A program made the translations under genes and the position numbers. Positions 51,757 to 60,270 of a stretch of 64,000 nucleotides of DNA are shown one piece after another. Location of the stretch: the NCBI GenBank assembly GCA_963728195.1, contig CAVSIX010000017.1, forward strand, positions 245,548 through 309,547, in the 5' to 3' direction. Position 1 is the first letter of the stretch, and every line of letters begins with the position of its first letter. The notes under the pieces were generated by a model. That model did no database searches. It was not told the DNA's origin and worked only from the letters and a program-made list of their open reading frames with translations. Source of the stretch: Sva-07 sp963728195 (GTDB lineage: Bacteria > Actinomycetota > Acidimicrobiia > Acidimicrobiales > Ilumatobacteraceae).

Positions 51757-53052
51757 ATGGCAGTTCCCACCGAGAACTGGGCCGGCAATCAACGTTGTCT
51801 GCCCGCGAACGTCCACGAGCCGAAGTTCACCGACGAGGTCGCTGCCATCGTTCGGGCCGCTGCCGACTCCGGCGAACGCGTCAAGGTGATCGCCGGTGCA
51901 CACTCGTTCACCGACGCCGCGATGACCGACGGGCATCTCGTGTCGCTCGATGCGATGAACCAGGTGCTCGCCGTCGACGGCCACGACGTCACCGTGCAGG
52001 CCGGCATCCGCCTGCGCGACCTCAACGAGCGGCTCGCCGGACTCGGCCTCGCTCTGCCGAACCTCGGCGACATCAACGTGCAATCGATCGCGGGCGCCAC
52101 GTCGACGGCCACGCACGGAACCGGTGTCGAATTCGCGAACCTCGCCACCAACATCGTCGCCCTCGAGATCGTCACCGGCGACGGCACCGTGCTGCGGGCC
52201 GACGAACACCACGAACCTGAACTGCTGCGGGTCGCTCGCGTGGGTTTGGGTGCACTCGGGATCGTCACCGAGGTGACGTTGCGCTGCGTACCGGCGTTCA
52301 ACCTCCATGCGATCGAGACGATCGAGGTGCTGACCGACGTGCTCGCCGATTTCGACAACGTGATGCGGTCGACCGACCACGTCGAGTTCTACCTGATGCC
52401 GGGCGCCCGCCGCTGCCAGGTCAAACGCAACACCCGCACCCACGAGCCCGCCCGGCCGCAGTCGAAAGTCGGATACGTCCGCGACAAGTGGATCGGCGAG
52501 AACCTGGCATTCGGCACCGTGTGCCGGGTCGGTCGACGGTTCCCGTCGCTGGCGCCGAAGGTCGCCAAGCTGGTGATGTCGGCTGCGGCCGAACGCGACG
52601 TCATCGACCGCAGCGACCGGGTGTTCTGCAGCCCGCGGCACGTCCGCTTCGTCGAGATGGAGTACGGGATCCCCTTCGACGCCGTTCCGGACGCGATCGG
52701 CCGGATCGTCGATTTGACCTCTCGCTTGCCGTACCCACCGATGTTTCCGATCGAGGTCCGCTCGTCGAAGGGCGACGACATCGCGCTCTCGACCGCCAAC
52801 GGGCGCGACTCGGGGTGGATTGCCGTGCACCAGTACGTCGGCGTGCCCTACGAACCGTATTTCCAAGGCGTCGAGCAGATCATGGACGACTACAACGGTC
52901 GGCCGCACTGGGGCAAGCTGCACTACCAGAGCCGTCTGACGCTCGCGCACCGGTACCCCGAATGGGACACCTTCCAGACGTGGCGCCGCCAGCTCGACCC
53001 CGTCGGCGTGTTCCGCAACGCCTATCTCGACCGGGTGCTCGGCGCACCCTGA
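51757..53052 (+). CDS. D-arabinono-/L-gulono-1,4-lactone oxidase-like FAD enzyme
   Basis: A 431-residue VAO-type flavoenzyme. The FAD domain shows VKVIAGAHSFTDAAMTDG and LPNLGDINVQSIAGATSTATHGTG, split by the usual glycine-rich loop. The C-terminal ALO domain carries GRPHWGKLHYQ with the HWGK motif of sugar-lactone oxidases. It oxidises an aldono-lactone; the mycobacterial counterpart Rv1771 is an L-gulono-lactone dehydrogenase. The gene appears monocistronic, with a leaderless-type promoter. Confidence 0.83.
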   Translation: MAVPTENWAGNQRCLPANVHEPKFTDEVAAIVRAAADSGERVKVIAGAHSFTDAAMTDGHLVSLDAMNQVLAVDGHDVTVQAGIRLRDLNERLAGLGLALPNLGDINVQSIAGATSTATHGTGVEFANLATNIVALEIVTGDGTVLRADEHHEPELLRVARVGLGALGIVTEVTLRCVPAFNLHAIETIEVLTDVLADFDNVMRSTDHVEFYLMPGARRCQVKRNTRTHEPARPQSKVGYVRDKWIGENLAFGTVCRVGRRFPSLAPKVAKLVMSAAAERDVIDRSDRVFCSPRHVRFVEMEYGIPFDAVPDAIGRIVDLTSRLPYPPMFPIEVRSSKGDDIALSTANGRDSGWIAVHQYVGVPYEPYFQGVEQIMDDYNGRPHWGKLHYQSRLTLAHRYPEWDTFQTWRRQLDPVGVFRNAYLDRVLGAP

Positions 53053-53058
53053 GCTCGG

Positions 53059-53748
53059 TCAACGGCAGGCACCGGTCGCGACGGGCGCGGTGAGCGCTCG
53101 GCGCGCCGCCGGCTCCGACAGGCTGGCCGGCAGGTCGACGGTCCACGCCTGAGCGTTCGTGCTGGTGCTGCGGCTCCACACGATGCCGGCCCCGCCGCCG
53201 GGGAGATGCACCATCGCGCCGGAGTCGCCCGGCTCCAGGGTGACCGACACCCGCAGACCGAGCCGTTGCACCGGGCGCTCGCTGTAGATGTCGGTCGTCT
53301 CGATCGTGACGCGCTGGAGCACCTCGATCGGCACCACCTCCACCGAGCCATCGCCGGCGAGGAGTGCGACCAACCCCTCCTCGCCCTGTCGACCCGGTTG
53401 TGTCCGCAATGCGGCCGGCGGAGCCACATCGGCGATCGGACGAAGCGCCGCCACGTCGAGTTCCGGATCGAACATCACCACGGTCGAGGCGGTCCTGACG
53501 CCGAGGCCGTCGACGACCTCGACGCGATCTGCGCCGGCCACCACGTGCGCCGCGGTCACCACCAGGCCGTCGGCGATGACCGTGCCGGTGCCGAGCTCGG
53601 TGCGGGGTCCGCATCCGTCGGCGCGGACACGGACCGTTGCATCGGCGAGCGTCTCTCGATCCAGGCGGGAATCGGAGCTGTCGGAACCACAGCCGGCCGA
53701 GACGGTCAGCACGGCCGCCGCCACCACTGCGCCGAGCCGAGCGTGCAT
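53059..53748 (-). CDS. Trypsin-like serine protease lipoprotein
   Basis: A 229-residue secreted lipoprotein (lipobox VSAGC, Cys20) with a trypsin fold. The catalytic triad is intact: His68 in VVTAAHVVAG, Asp98 in DPELDVAAL and Ser176 in EPGDSGAMV. It is the last gene of an LLM oxidoreductase - GNAT - protease series, with a two-base gap from the GNAT gene. The target is unknown. Confidence 0.82.
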   Translation of the reverse strand: MHARLGAVVAAAVLTVSAGCGSDSSDSRLDRETLADATVRVRADGCGPRTELGTGTVIADGLVVTAAHVVAGADRVEVVDGLGVRTASTVVMFDPELDVAALRPIADVAPPAALRTQPGRQGEEGLVALLAGDGSVEVVPIEVLQRVTIETTDIYSERPVQRLGLRVSVTLEPGDSGAMVHLPGGGAGIVWSRSTSTNAQAWTVDLPASLSEPAARRALTAPVATGACR

Positions 53749-53750
53749 CG

Positions 53751-54191
53751 TCACGACAGGTCGACGAAGTCGTGGGCCAGCCAGACGGAATCGTCGACAC
53801 GGAACCCATGCCGTCGGTAGAACCGCCGTACCTGTTCGTTGCGGGCCTCGGTCTCGAGGAAGATGCGCGCCAGGCCTCGTCGGCGACCGTCGGCCAGCAC
53901 GTGTTCGAGCAGCACCGAGCCGGCACCGGCGTTGCGTTCGGTGACGAAGATCTCGTCGAGCACGGCCTCGGCGCCGCCGGCCTCGATCGACCATCCCCAC
54001 GTCAGCACCGCATATCCCGGTGGGGCATCGGCGACGAAGACCACGCCGCAGGTGTCGTCGTCGAGCAGGGGAGCGAACGCTGTGCGGGCCCGCCGGTCGT
54101 CGAACGGGTGCCCGTCGACCTCGCAGAACTGCCGGTGCAGATCGACGAGGCCCTCCAGGTCGCCCGGGCCGGCGCGGCGGATCTCCACCAT
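53751..54191 (-). CDS. GNAT-family N-acetyltransferase
   Basis: A 146-residue GNAT protein: IRRAGPGDLEGLVDLHRQF start, LDEIFVTERNAGAGSVLLEHVL (acetyl-CoA site) and LETEARNEQVRRFYRRHGF end. Substrate unknown. It lies ten bases downstream of the LLM oxidoreductase gene, in the same operon. Confidence 0.83.
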   Translation of the reverse strand: MVEIRRAGPGDLEGLVDLHRQFCEVDGHPFDDRRARTAFAPLLDDDTCGVVFVADAPPGYAVLTWGWSIEAGGAEAVLDEIFVTERNAGAGSVLLEHVLADGRRRGLARIFLETEARNEQVRRFYRRHGFRVDDSVWLAHDFVDLS

Positions 54192-54201
54192 CGCCGGTCG
54201 G

Positions 54202-55230
54202 CTACGCCGCGGTCCGATCGGAGATCGTCCGAGCCACCGCTGCGTAGCGATCGAAGCGCTCCGGCGTGTCGAAGGCGGGGTTGTAGAACACGAGGCGGTC
54301 GACCGTGCCGTCGTACTTGGCGATCAGCGAGTCGGCGAGGTCGTCCCAGCGCGCCTCGGTACAGAAAACCGCGAGGTGGTCGTCGGTGATCTCGGCTGCC
54401 ATGCCGGCGACGTCGCCTGCCTTCTGCCGGGCCCGGATCCGAGTGGTGGTGCCCTCGAACCCGGCCTCGTCCCAGATGAACGCGTAGTTGGGCGTCGAGC
54501 CGTAGAACGACAGGGACGCTCGCGCCATGTCGCGGGCGGCGGCGATCTCGGCATCGGTGTCACCGACGATCGTCGTGACCGGCACGATCACCGCGATGTC
54601 GCCGGCGTCGCGACCGCTGCGGGCGGCGCCGGCGGCGACACCGGGGATGACATGACGTCGCAGGTAGCCGGGCTCGCCGATCGGATGCACGTGGACGCCG
54701 TCGGCGACCTCGCCCGCCATGTGCAGCATCCACGGATTGACGGCGGCGACATCGACCTTCGGGTCGGGCTGTTCGATCGGGCCGGGGCTCCACTGCCGGC
54801 TGAGGAAGTCGAGATCGTAGAACTCGCCGTGATGATCGAGCGGGGCACCGCGGAACGCGGCGAAACAGGCCTTGATCGCCGACACGTAGTCACGCAGCCG
54901 GGGACCGGGCCGTGCGAACTCGACGCCGTAACGCCGAACGACGTGCGTGCGCACCTGGGTGCCGAGCCCGACACGGAACCGTCCGGCGGTCAGCTCCTGC
55001 AGTTCCCACGCGACCTGGGCGGTGATCATCGGGCTGCGGGGAAATGCCACGGCGACGCCGGTCGACATCTCCAGTCCCGGCGCAGCAAGTGCGGCAGCGG
55101 TGACCGCCGGGTATGCCGTGCGACCGCCTTCGGTGAACAACATCCCGTCGAAGCCGGCCTGCTGCGTGCGCACCGCCAGGGAACCCATCTCCGACAGCGC
55201 CCTCGGTACCGTCATCACGTCGACACGCAT
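54202..55230 (-). CDS. LLM-class (F420-dependent type) oxidoreductase
   Basis: A 342-residue luciferase-like TIM-barrel enzyme. It shows FDGMLFTEGGRTAYPAVTAAALA, MITAQVAWELQELTAGRFRVGLGTQ (the family's gly-rich strand) and GDIAVIVPVTTIVGDT. Such enzymes use F420 or FMN; no biosynthesis genes are present here to decide. It heads the LLM-GNAT-protease operon. The 24-base gap to the divergent GNAT-like gene holds overlapping -10 hexamers. Confidence 0.85.
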   Translation of the reverse strand: MRVDVMTVPRALSEMGSLAVRTQQAGFDGMLFTEGGRTAYPAVTAAALAAPGLEMSTGVAVAFPRSPMITAQVAWELQELTAGRFRVGLGTQVRTHVVRRYGVEFARPGPRLRDYVSAIKACFAAFRGAPLDHHGEFYDLDFLSRQWSPGPIEQPDPKVDVAAVNPWMLHMAGEVADGVHVHPIGEPGYLRRHVIPGVAAGAARSGRDAGDIAVIVPVTTIVGDTDAEIAAARDMARASLSFYGSTPNYAFIWDEAGFEGTTTRIRARQKAGDVAGMAAEITDDHLAVFCTEARWDDLADSLIAKYDGTVDRLVFYNPAFDTPERFDRYAAVARTISDRTAA

Positions 55231-55236
55231 GGCCCG

Positions 55237-55242
55237 ACCGTA
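55237..55242 (-). promoter_or_regulatory. -10-like hexamer for the LLM oxidoreductase operon
   Basis: TACGGT on the minus strand, six bases before the ATG at 55230. It shares two bases with the plus-strand hexamer of the divergent gene. Confidence 0.45.
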
Positions 55243-55246
55243 ATCT
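55241..55246 (+). promoter_or_regulatory. -10-like hexamer for the divergent GNAT-like gene
   Basis: TAATCT eight bases before the GTG at 55255, overlapping the opposing minus-strand hexamer. Confidence 0.4.
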
Positions 55247-55254
55247 CGAATGGC

Positions 55255-55875
55255 GTGCACGAGCTTCACCGCATCCTGCTCGAGGCGGCCGACGGGCGGT
55301 TTCCGCCGGTCGACGGGGCCGTCGAGGTCCTCGAGCCCGTTCTTGGCGATCACCACGCCGTCGTCGAGTTCACGGGCCATTCGATCGTGCTCACCGACCG
55401 CAACCGCGGTGAGGTGCTGCGGCGCGGTGCCGATGGATTCGGTGGCGCCTCACACCCCGATGTGCTGCGATGGCTCGCCGGAACGGATGGGTGGATCGGA
55501 TCGCTCGACGCAGTCCTCGTCGCACGCGGAGCCGGTGGTGGCCGTTTGCCGGTGCGAGACGACGTCGACCACCACCCCAGGGTGATCCGGTCCCGGGCAC
55601 ATCGACGCGACGTACGGGTCCACGGCGACGAGACCGGGCTGGTGACGCTCGGTCGTGGGCTGGTCGATCGATTGGAGCTCTCGGTCGAGGTGGTCGCTGC
55701 GCCGGGGCAGGGTCACGGTCGGCGCCTGATCGTCGAAGCGCTGGCGCTGGTGCCGCCAGGCGACGTCGTGTTCGCACAGGTCGCCCCGGGCAACGCCGCA
55801 TCGCTACGTGCATTCTCGAGCTGCGGTTTCGCACCGATCGGCGCCGAGACGCTCCTGCGTCCCCGCGGAAAATGA
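55255..55875 (+). CDS. GNAT-like acetyltransferase
   Basis: A 206-residue protein. The C-terminal half has VEVVAAPGQGHGRRLIVEALALV, the acetyl-CoA-binding pattern, and APGNAASLRAFSSCGFAPIG, the GNAT closing helix. The N-terminal half is variable. Substrate unknown. The GTG at 55255 is supported by TAATCT eight bases upstream. Confidence 0.65.
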   Translation: MHELHRILLEAADGRFPPVDGAVEVLEPVLGDHHAVVEFTGHSIVLTDRNRGEVLRRGADGFGGASHPDVLRWLAGTDGWIGSLDAVLVARGAGGGRLPVRDDVDHHPRVIRSRAHRRDVRVHGDETGLVTLGRGLVDRLELSVEVVAAPGQGHGRRLIVEALALVPPGDVVFAQVAPGNAASLRAFSSCGFAPIGAETLLRPRGK

Positions 55876-56021
55876 CACGAACGGTGCTGGGTTGCGACAC
55901 AGAACTGGAACACGACTGATGTGCGTGTCGTCGTCAAGTCGCGCTAGACCCTTGATCCGGCGTTCTGAAGGTCGTCGAATCGAGCAGTTGGGACGGGCTC
56001 TTCGAGTTCGTACGAGGTGGC

Positions 56022-57728
56022 ATGAACCACGACATCATCATCCGGAACGGCACGGTCGTCGACGGCACGGGTGCGCCCGCGCAGGTCGCCGACGTCGCCA
56101 TCGCCGATGACCGCATCGTCGAGATCGTCGCCGCAGCCGACGGCGGGATCTCCGGCACCGCCCGGCGCACCATCGACGCCGCCGACCGTCTCGTCACGCC
56201 GGGATTCGTCGACATCCACACCCATCTCGACGCCCAGCTCGCATGGGACCCGATCGCCACCTCGAGCTGTTGGCACGGTGTCACGAGCGTGGTGATGGGC
56301 AACTGCGGCGTCACGTTCGCGCCCTGCCGGCCCGGCGATCGGGCGACGCTCGCCGAGATGATGGAGAGCGTCGAGGACATCCCCGCCGACGCGATCCTCG
56401 ACGGCCTGGCTTGGGACTGGGAGACCTACGGCGAGTACTACGACTCGATCGATCGGCTCGCCAAGGGTCCCAACACCGGAGGCCTGGTGGGCCACTCGGC
56501 GCTGCGCACCTACGTGATGGGCGAGCGCGGGCTCGACGAGGATCCGGCGTCCGGCGACGACATCGCAGCGATGGCCAGCCTGCTCGACGAGGCGATGGCC
56601 GCCGGCGCCCTCGGCGTGTCGACGAGCCGCACCTTCCTGCACAAGGTGCCCGACGGCCGCCCCGTGCCGGGAACGTACGCCGCCGCCGACGAGCTGCTGG
56701 CGTTCGCAGAGGTGCTGCGCACGCACGGCTCCGGCGTCTTCGAGGGTGCGATGCGACTCGGCGAACGCGACAACGACGCCTACGACAATTCGCGCGCCGA
56801 GGTGGCGCTGATGGGCGAGATCAGCCGGCGCAGCGGGCGGCCCGTGTCGTTCGGCCTCACGCAGAGCAACCGCCGAGCCGACCTCTACGAGCGGGTGATC
56901 GAATTCGTCAAGGCAGAGAACGCTGCCGGGGCCAACGTGCGCCCACAGACGACCGCCCGCGGGGTCGGCATCCTTTTCAGCCTCGAGACCCGGACGCCAT
57001 TCGACCGCGCGCCGTCGTGGAAGGAACTCCGCACCGTCGTCAACGGCCGCAAGTTGCAGATGGTGCGCGACGCCACGTTCCGCCAGACGCTGATCGCCGA
57101 AGCCGACGTGCACGGCACGCCGCTCGACCTCACGGAGCTGTTCGTGTTGCCGCCCGACGGTGCCCGGTACGACTGCGATCCGTCGATGTCGCTCGCGGCG
57201 ATCGCCATCGACCGTGGCGTCAGCCCGGCGGCGGCGTTCATCGAGCTCGTGCTCGAGACCGACGGTGCCCTCGTCGCCAACATGCCGTTCCTCAACCAGG
57301 ACCTCGCTGCGGTCGAGGCGATGCTCGACGATCCCCTCGTCACCCTCGGCCTCGCCGATGCCGGCGCCCACGTGGGCCAGATCATGGATGCCAGCCAGCC
57401 GACGTTCCTGCTCAGCTACTGGGTGCGTGAACGCCAGCGTTGGAGCGTCGAGGAGGCGGTGCGGCGACTCACCTCCGACACCGCGGACCTGTTCGGTGTG
57501 GCCGACCGTGGCCGTCTGTCCGTCGGAGCATTCGCCGACGTCAACGTGATCGACCTCGAGGGGTTGCACCTGCCGGTTCCCGAATACGTCCACGACCTGC
57601 CCAACGGCGCAGGCCGCTACGTGCAATCGTCGAGCGGCTACGACTACACGCTCGTCAACGGGCAGGTGTTCATGGACCATGGCGAACACACCGGCGCTCT
57701 CGCCGGGCGCTTGCTGCGGTCCAACTGA
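56022..57728 (+). CDS. N-acyl-D-amino-acid deacylase family amidohydrolase
   Basis: A 568-residue amidohydrolase. It shows the metal-binding FVDIHTHLDAQLAWDP near 65-80, then GVTSVVMGNCGVTFAPCRPGD, MAAGALGVSTSRTF, and the late LADAGAHVGQIMDASQPTF carrying the C-terminal Asp/His. This is the D-aminoacylase/dihydroorotase-like branch. Reaction is probably hydrolysis of an N-acylated D-amino acid or related amide; the substrate is uncertain. GAGG lies shortly before the ATG. The 146-base gap upstream shows nothing further. Confidence 0.82.
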   Translation: MNHDIIIRNGTVVDGTGAPAQVADVAIADDRIVEIVAAADGGISGTARRTIDAADRLVTPGFVDIHTHLDAQLAWDPIATSSCWHGVTSVVMGNCGVTFAPCRPGDRATLAEMMESVEDIPADAILDGLAWDWETYGEYYDSIDRLAKGPNTGGLVGHSALRTYVMGERGLDEDPASGDDIAAMASLLDEAMAAGALGVSTSRTFLHKVPDGRPVPGTYAAADELLAFAEVLRTHGSGVFEGAMRLGERDNDAYDNSRAEVALMGEISRRSGRPVSFGLTQSNRRADLYERVIEFVKAENAAGANVRPQTTARGVGILFSLETRTPFDRAPSWKELRTVVNGRKLQMVRDATFRQTLIAEADVHGTPLDLTELFVLPPDGARYDCDPSMSLAAIAIDRGVSPAAAFIELVLETDGALVANMPFLNQDLAAVEAMLDDPLVTLGLADAGAHVGQIMDASQPTFLLSYWVRERQRWSVEEAVRRLTSDTADLFGVADRGRLSVGAFADVNVIDLEGLHLPVPEYVHDLPNGAGRYVQSSSGYDYTLVNGQVFMDHGEHTGALAGRLLRSN

Positions 57729-57753
57729 ACGGCCGTCGACCATCTCGGCGCAG

Positions 57754-58485
57754 TCAGAGACGGCGGCGGAGTTCCACGTACACCTCGTCGCCGGCGAGCG
57801 CCCGCAGCGAGTCGGCCATCGAGTCGATCACCCGATCATCGCCGCAGTAGGCCTCGGCGCCCTCGGTACGCTCGGTGCAGCACCATGCCATCGTGCGACC
57901 GTGGTCGCCCCAGTCGCGTCGGGTCCAGCGCCGCACCGTGGCCACCTCGGTGTCGGAGTCGAGCTCGCGCCAGTCGATGCGCAAGGGAAGCTGCCAGCAC
58001 ACCGATGGCTTCCACTCGGTGGGCGATTCGTCGAACTCGAGGGCAGCGATGTGCAGGGCGCACCCTTCGCCGCCGGGGAATCCGGGCCGGTTGAGGAAGA
58101 TGCAGGCGCCATCGACGACACGGGTGTGGCTGCGTGCACGGTCGCCGAAGATGCCGTTCGCCTCGTCGGATGGTTTCGAGTCGGCGATCGCGACGGCGTG
58201 GTACTGGAACTGCTCCGGCGTCAGCATCGCCGCGTACGCGGCGACGTTCATCGCTTCGGCCTCACCGGCCGGACCGTCGCCGAAGTGGGCGCCGAGTGAG
58301 CAGCAACCCTGGTTGAGTTCGGTTGCGTCGTGTTCGAGGATGCCCTTGCAGCCGCGCCCGAACAGGCAGGTCCAGTTCGATTCGAGGAACTCACGCTCGA
58401 AGCGCCACACGGTGTCGTCGTCGACGATCTCGACGTACTCGTCGTCGCGCGCAGTGCCCGAGCCGTGGGGTTCGTCGGTGGTCAT
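57754..58485 (-). CDS. Cysteine-rich conserved hypothetical protein
   Basis: A 243-residue protein with many Cys in patterns: WTCLFGRGCKGI near 38-49, QGCCSLGAHFGDG near 59-71, DGACIFLNRPGFPGGEGCALH near 123-143 and MAWCCTE near 203-209. The set resembles zinc- or iron-chelating proteins of the YkgJ/DUF3109 kind, which carry a similar Cys array. No function is known to me. The ATG overlaps the stop of the membrane-anchored propeller-like gene (ATGA), so both are cotranslated. Confidence 0.6.
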   Translation of the reverse strand: MTTDEPHGSGTARDDEYVEIVDDDTVWRFEREFLESNWTCLFGRGCKGILEHDATELNQGCCSLGAHFGDGPAGEAEAMNVAAYAAMLTPEQFQYHAVAIADSKPSDEANGIFGDRARSHTRVVDGACIFLNRPGFPGGEGCALHIAALEFDESPTEWKPSVCWQLPLRIDWRELDSDTEVATVRRWTRRDWGDHGRTMAWCCTERTEGAEAYCGDDRVIDSMADSLRALAGDEVYVELRRRL

Positions 58486-59966
58486 GACTGCGTGAAGTGC
58501 ACGGTGCGGCCCTGCGGTCCCAGATCGATCGGCTCGATCGGGTCGGTTGTGTGGTCCGGGCCGGTCGAGGCATCGTCGACGCGGATGTCGAGCAGGATCA
58601 CCCGGCCGTCGCGTTCGGCGGCCATCACCGTGCCGTCGAGCGACAGGGCGAGGGGGGTGTCGCCGGTCGGGAAGCGTTGCACACCGTCGCGGCCGAGGAG
58701 TTGGAACCCGTCTGACGTCGTCGTTGCGACGGTGCAGCCGGAGGCATCGGCCAGGAGGGGCTCCGCTCCGGCGGCCTCGATGAGCACCGCGCCGTCGGCG
58801 AGGTCGACGACGGCCACTTGGGTCACGCCGGCGTCACCGTCGTCGATGGTCACCACACAGCTCGACCCGGTCGGTGACACGCCGTCGCCGGTGGGTCGCT
58901 GTGCGGCGTAGCTGGCGATGACCTCGGCGTCGGCGCCGACGATGGCGGTGCCGGTTGCGCCGGTGACGATCAGACGGTCGCCCGTCGTGGTCACGGCACC
59001 GGCCCGGACGGTGCCGACGTCGAGGTCTCCGGCGTCGGACATCTCGCCGTCCGATGACGACATCGTCACGATGGTCCCGTCGACGGTGACGAGCACGACC
59101 CCCGAACCGGTGATCATGCCGGCGCGCACGGATGCGGTCCTGCCGGTCGAGATCGGTTCGCCGTCGTGGTCGAACACGCTGACCGTGGCGTCGCTGCCCA
59201 CGTTCTGGGCGGTGACGACGAGATCCGAGTCGACGGCGAGTGCGAGGCCCGGGAAGAACGAAGGCTGGTCCCGATCGAACGAGAACAACACGCTCTGGAA
59301 GTTGCCCGAGTCGGTGACGAGCACGTCACGTCCCGACGTCGCAGCGCGCGAGTCAGCGAACTCGTAACGAGCACCGACCACCGACGCGAATGTGTCGGTG
59401 TCGATCACCTCACCGCTCGGCCCGTGCACCAGCAACGCCCGGCCCACGCCGGATCCTGCCGCGATCATCGTGAGGGCACTCCCGGCCGGTTGCACGATCG
59501 AGTCGGCGCCGAGTTCGAACTCGCTGACCGCTGCACTGTCGAGACCGCCGTCGATGTCGATCACGGCGACGGTCTCGTCGCCGGCGACGACGACGGTGGA
59601 GTCGACCACCGCGGATGCCGTCGGGCTGCGCACGCCGGAGTCGATGCGACCGAGCTCCTCGCCGTCGGCGTCGTCGACGACGACGCGTCCGGTGCGTTCG
59701 TCGACGAGCACGACGCGATTCCATTCCGTGCCGATGGCTCCCGATGCCGACTCGTCGGAGCCTGACCCGATCATCCGGCCGATCACGACCGAGGCGGTGG
59801 CGATCACGGCGACCACACCGCCGACCACGAGCGCTCGTCGAAAGAGGTAGTTCGGGCTGCGCCGACCTCGGCTCGCGACGTCCGAGCTGGGATCGTCGGA
59901 CGCCGGGGATTGCCGGTGCGGTTGGCGCCCGTCGCCGTCGTCGAAGAGCGTGGGTCCGGACGGCAT
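58482..59966 (-). CDS. Membrane-anchored repeat (beta-propeller-like) protein
   Basis: A 494-residue protein with a soluble N-terminus (about 45 residues), one TM helix (LFRRALVVGGVVAVIATASVVIG) and a long extracytoplasmic domain made of irregular beta repeats rich in Val, Asp, Thr and Ser (for example VVLVDERTGRVVVDDADGE and VVVAGDETVAVIDIDGG), as in PQQ/WD-like propellers. The repeats are too diverged to count with confidence. A binding or scaffold role is inferred. It is coupled to the cysteine-rich gene. Confidence 0.62.
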   Translation of the reverse strand: MPSGPTLFDDGDGRQPHRQSPASDDPSSDVASRGRRSPNYLFRRALVVGGVVAVIATASVVIGRMIGSGSDESASGAIGTEWNRVVLVDERTGRVVVDDADGEELGRIDSGVRSPTASAVVDSTVVVAGDETVAVIDIDGGLDSAAVSEFELGADSIVQPAGSALTMIAAGSGVGRALLVHGPSGEVIDTDTFASVVGARYEFADSRAATSGRDVLVTDSGNFQSVLFSFDRDQPSFFPGLALAVDSDLVVTAQNVGSDATVSVFDHDGEPISTGRTASVRAGMITGSGVVLVTVDGTIVTMSSSDGEMSDAGDLDVGTVRAGAVTTTGDRLIVTGATGTAIVGADAEVIASYAAQRPTGDGVSPTGSSCVVTIDDGDAGVTQVAVVDLADGAVLIEAAGAEPLLADASGCTVATTTSDGFQLLGRDGVQRFPTGDTPLALSLDGTVMAAERDGRVILLDIRVDDASTGPDHTTDPIEPIDLGPQGRTVHFTQS

Positions 59967-59974
59967 CGATCTGG

Positions 59975-59980
59975 ATCGTA
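59975..59980 (-). promoter_or_regulatory. -10-like hexamer for the propeller-like gene
   Basis: TACGAT on the minus strand, eight bases before the ATG at 59966. Confidence 0.4.
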
Positions 59981-59987
59981 GGCGCAC

Positions 59988-59993
59988 TAGCGT
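59988..59993 (+). promoter_or_regulatory. -10-like hexamer for the zinc-ribbon gene
   Basis: TAGCGT eight bases before the ATG at 60002, in a 35-base divergent gap. Confidence 0.45.
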
Positions 59994-60001
59994 CGACACG
60001 C

Positions 60002-60181
60002 ATGGAGTTCCGCTGCCCCCGATGCGCCGGCGACGTCGTCGAGGACTTCTACGGTCCGTGCGACGTCTGTCGGGTCCAGCTCCGCGATGCATTCCGGACC
60101 GAGGGCCGCGTGATCGAGGTCGCCGAGTACGAGCCGAAGATGAACGTCACGCCGAACGCCGTCGCCCTCAAGGACGACTGA
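60002..60181 (+). CDS. Small zinc-ribbon protein
   Basis: A 59-residue protein beginning MEFRCPRCAGDVVEDFYG with CPRC and CDVC pairs 17 residues apart, a four-Cys zinc ribbon. Function unknown; such peptides often bind RNA or partners. It stands alone and divergent from the propeller-like gene. The ATG lies eight bases after a -10-like TAGCGT. Confidence 0.7.
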   Translation: MEFRCPRCAGDVVEDFYGPCDVCRVQLRDAFRTEGRVIEVAEYEPKMNVTPNAVALKDD

Positions 60182-60216
60182 CCCCGGACCCCCGGAACCA
60201 TGTTTGTGTGCGGATT

Positions 60217-60236
60217 CTGGTGGGCCGTCCCACCGG
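60217..60236. terminator. Hairpin between convergent genes
   Basis: A GGTGGG-CCGT-CCCACC stem (60219-60234) extended by one C-G and one T-G pair on either side. It separates the zinc-ribbon gene from the convergent LLM gene. Confidence 0.5.
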
Positions 60237-60270
60237 GAATGTGACGCGAACGGACAGATCCGGGATGGGA

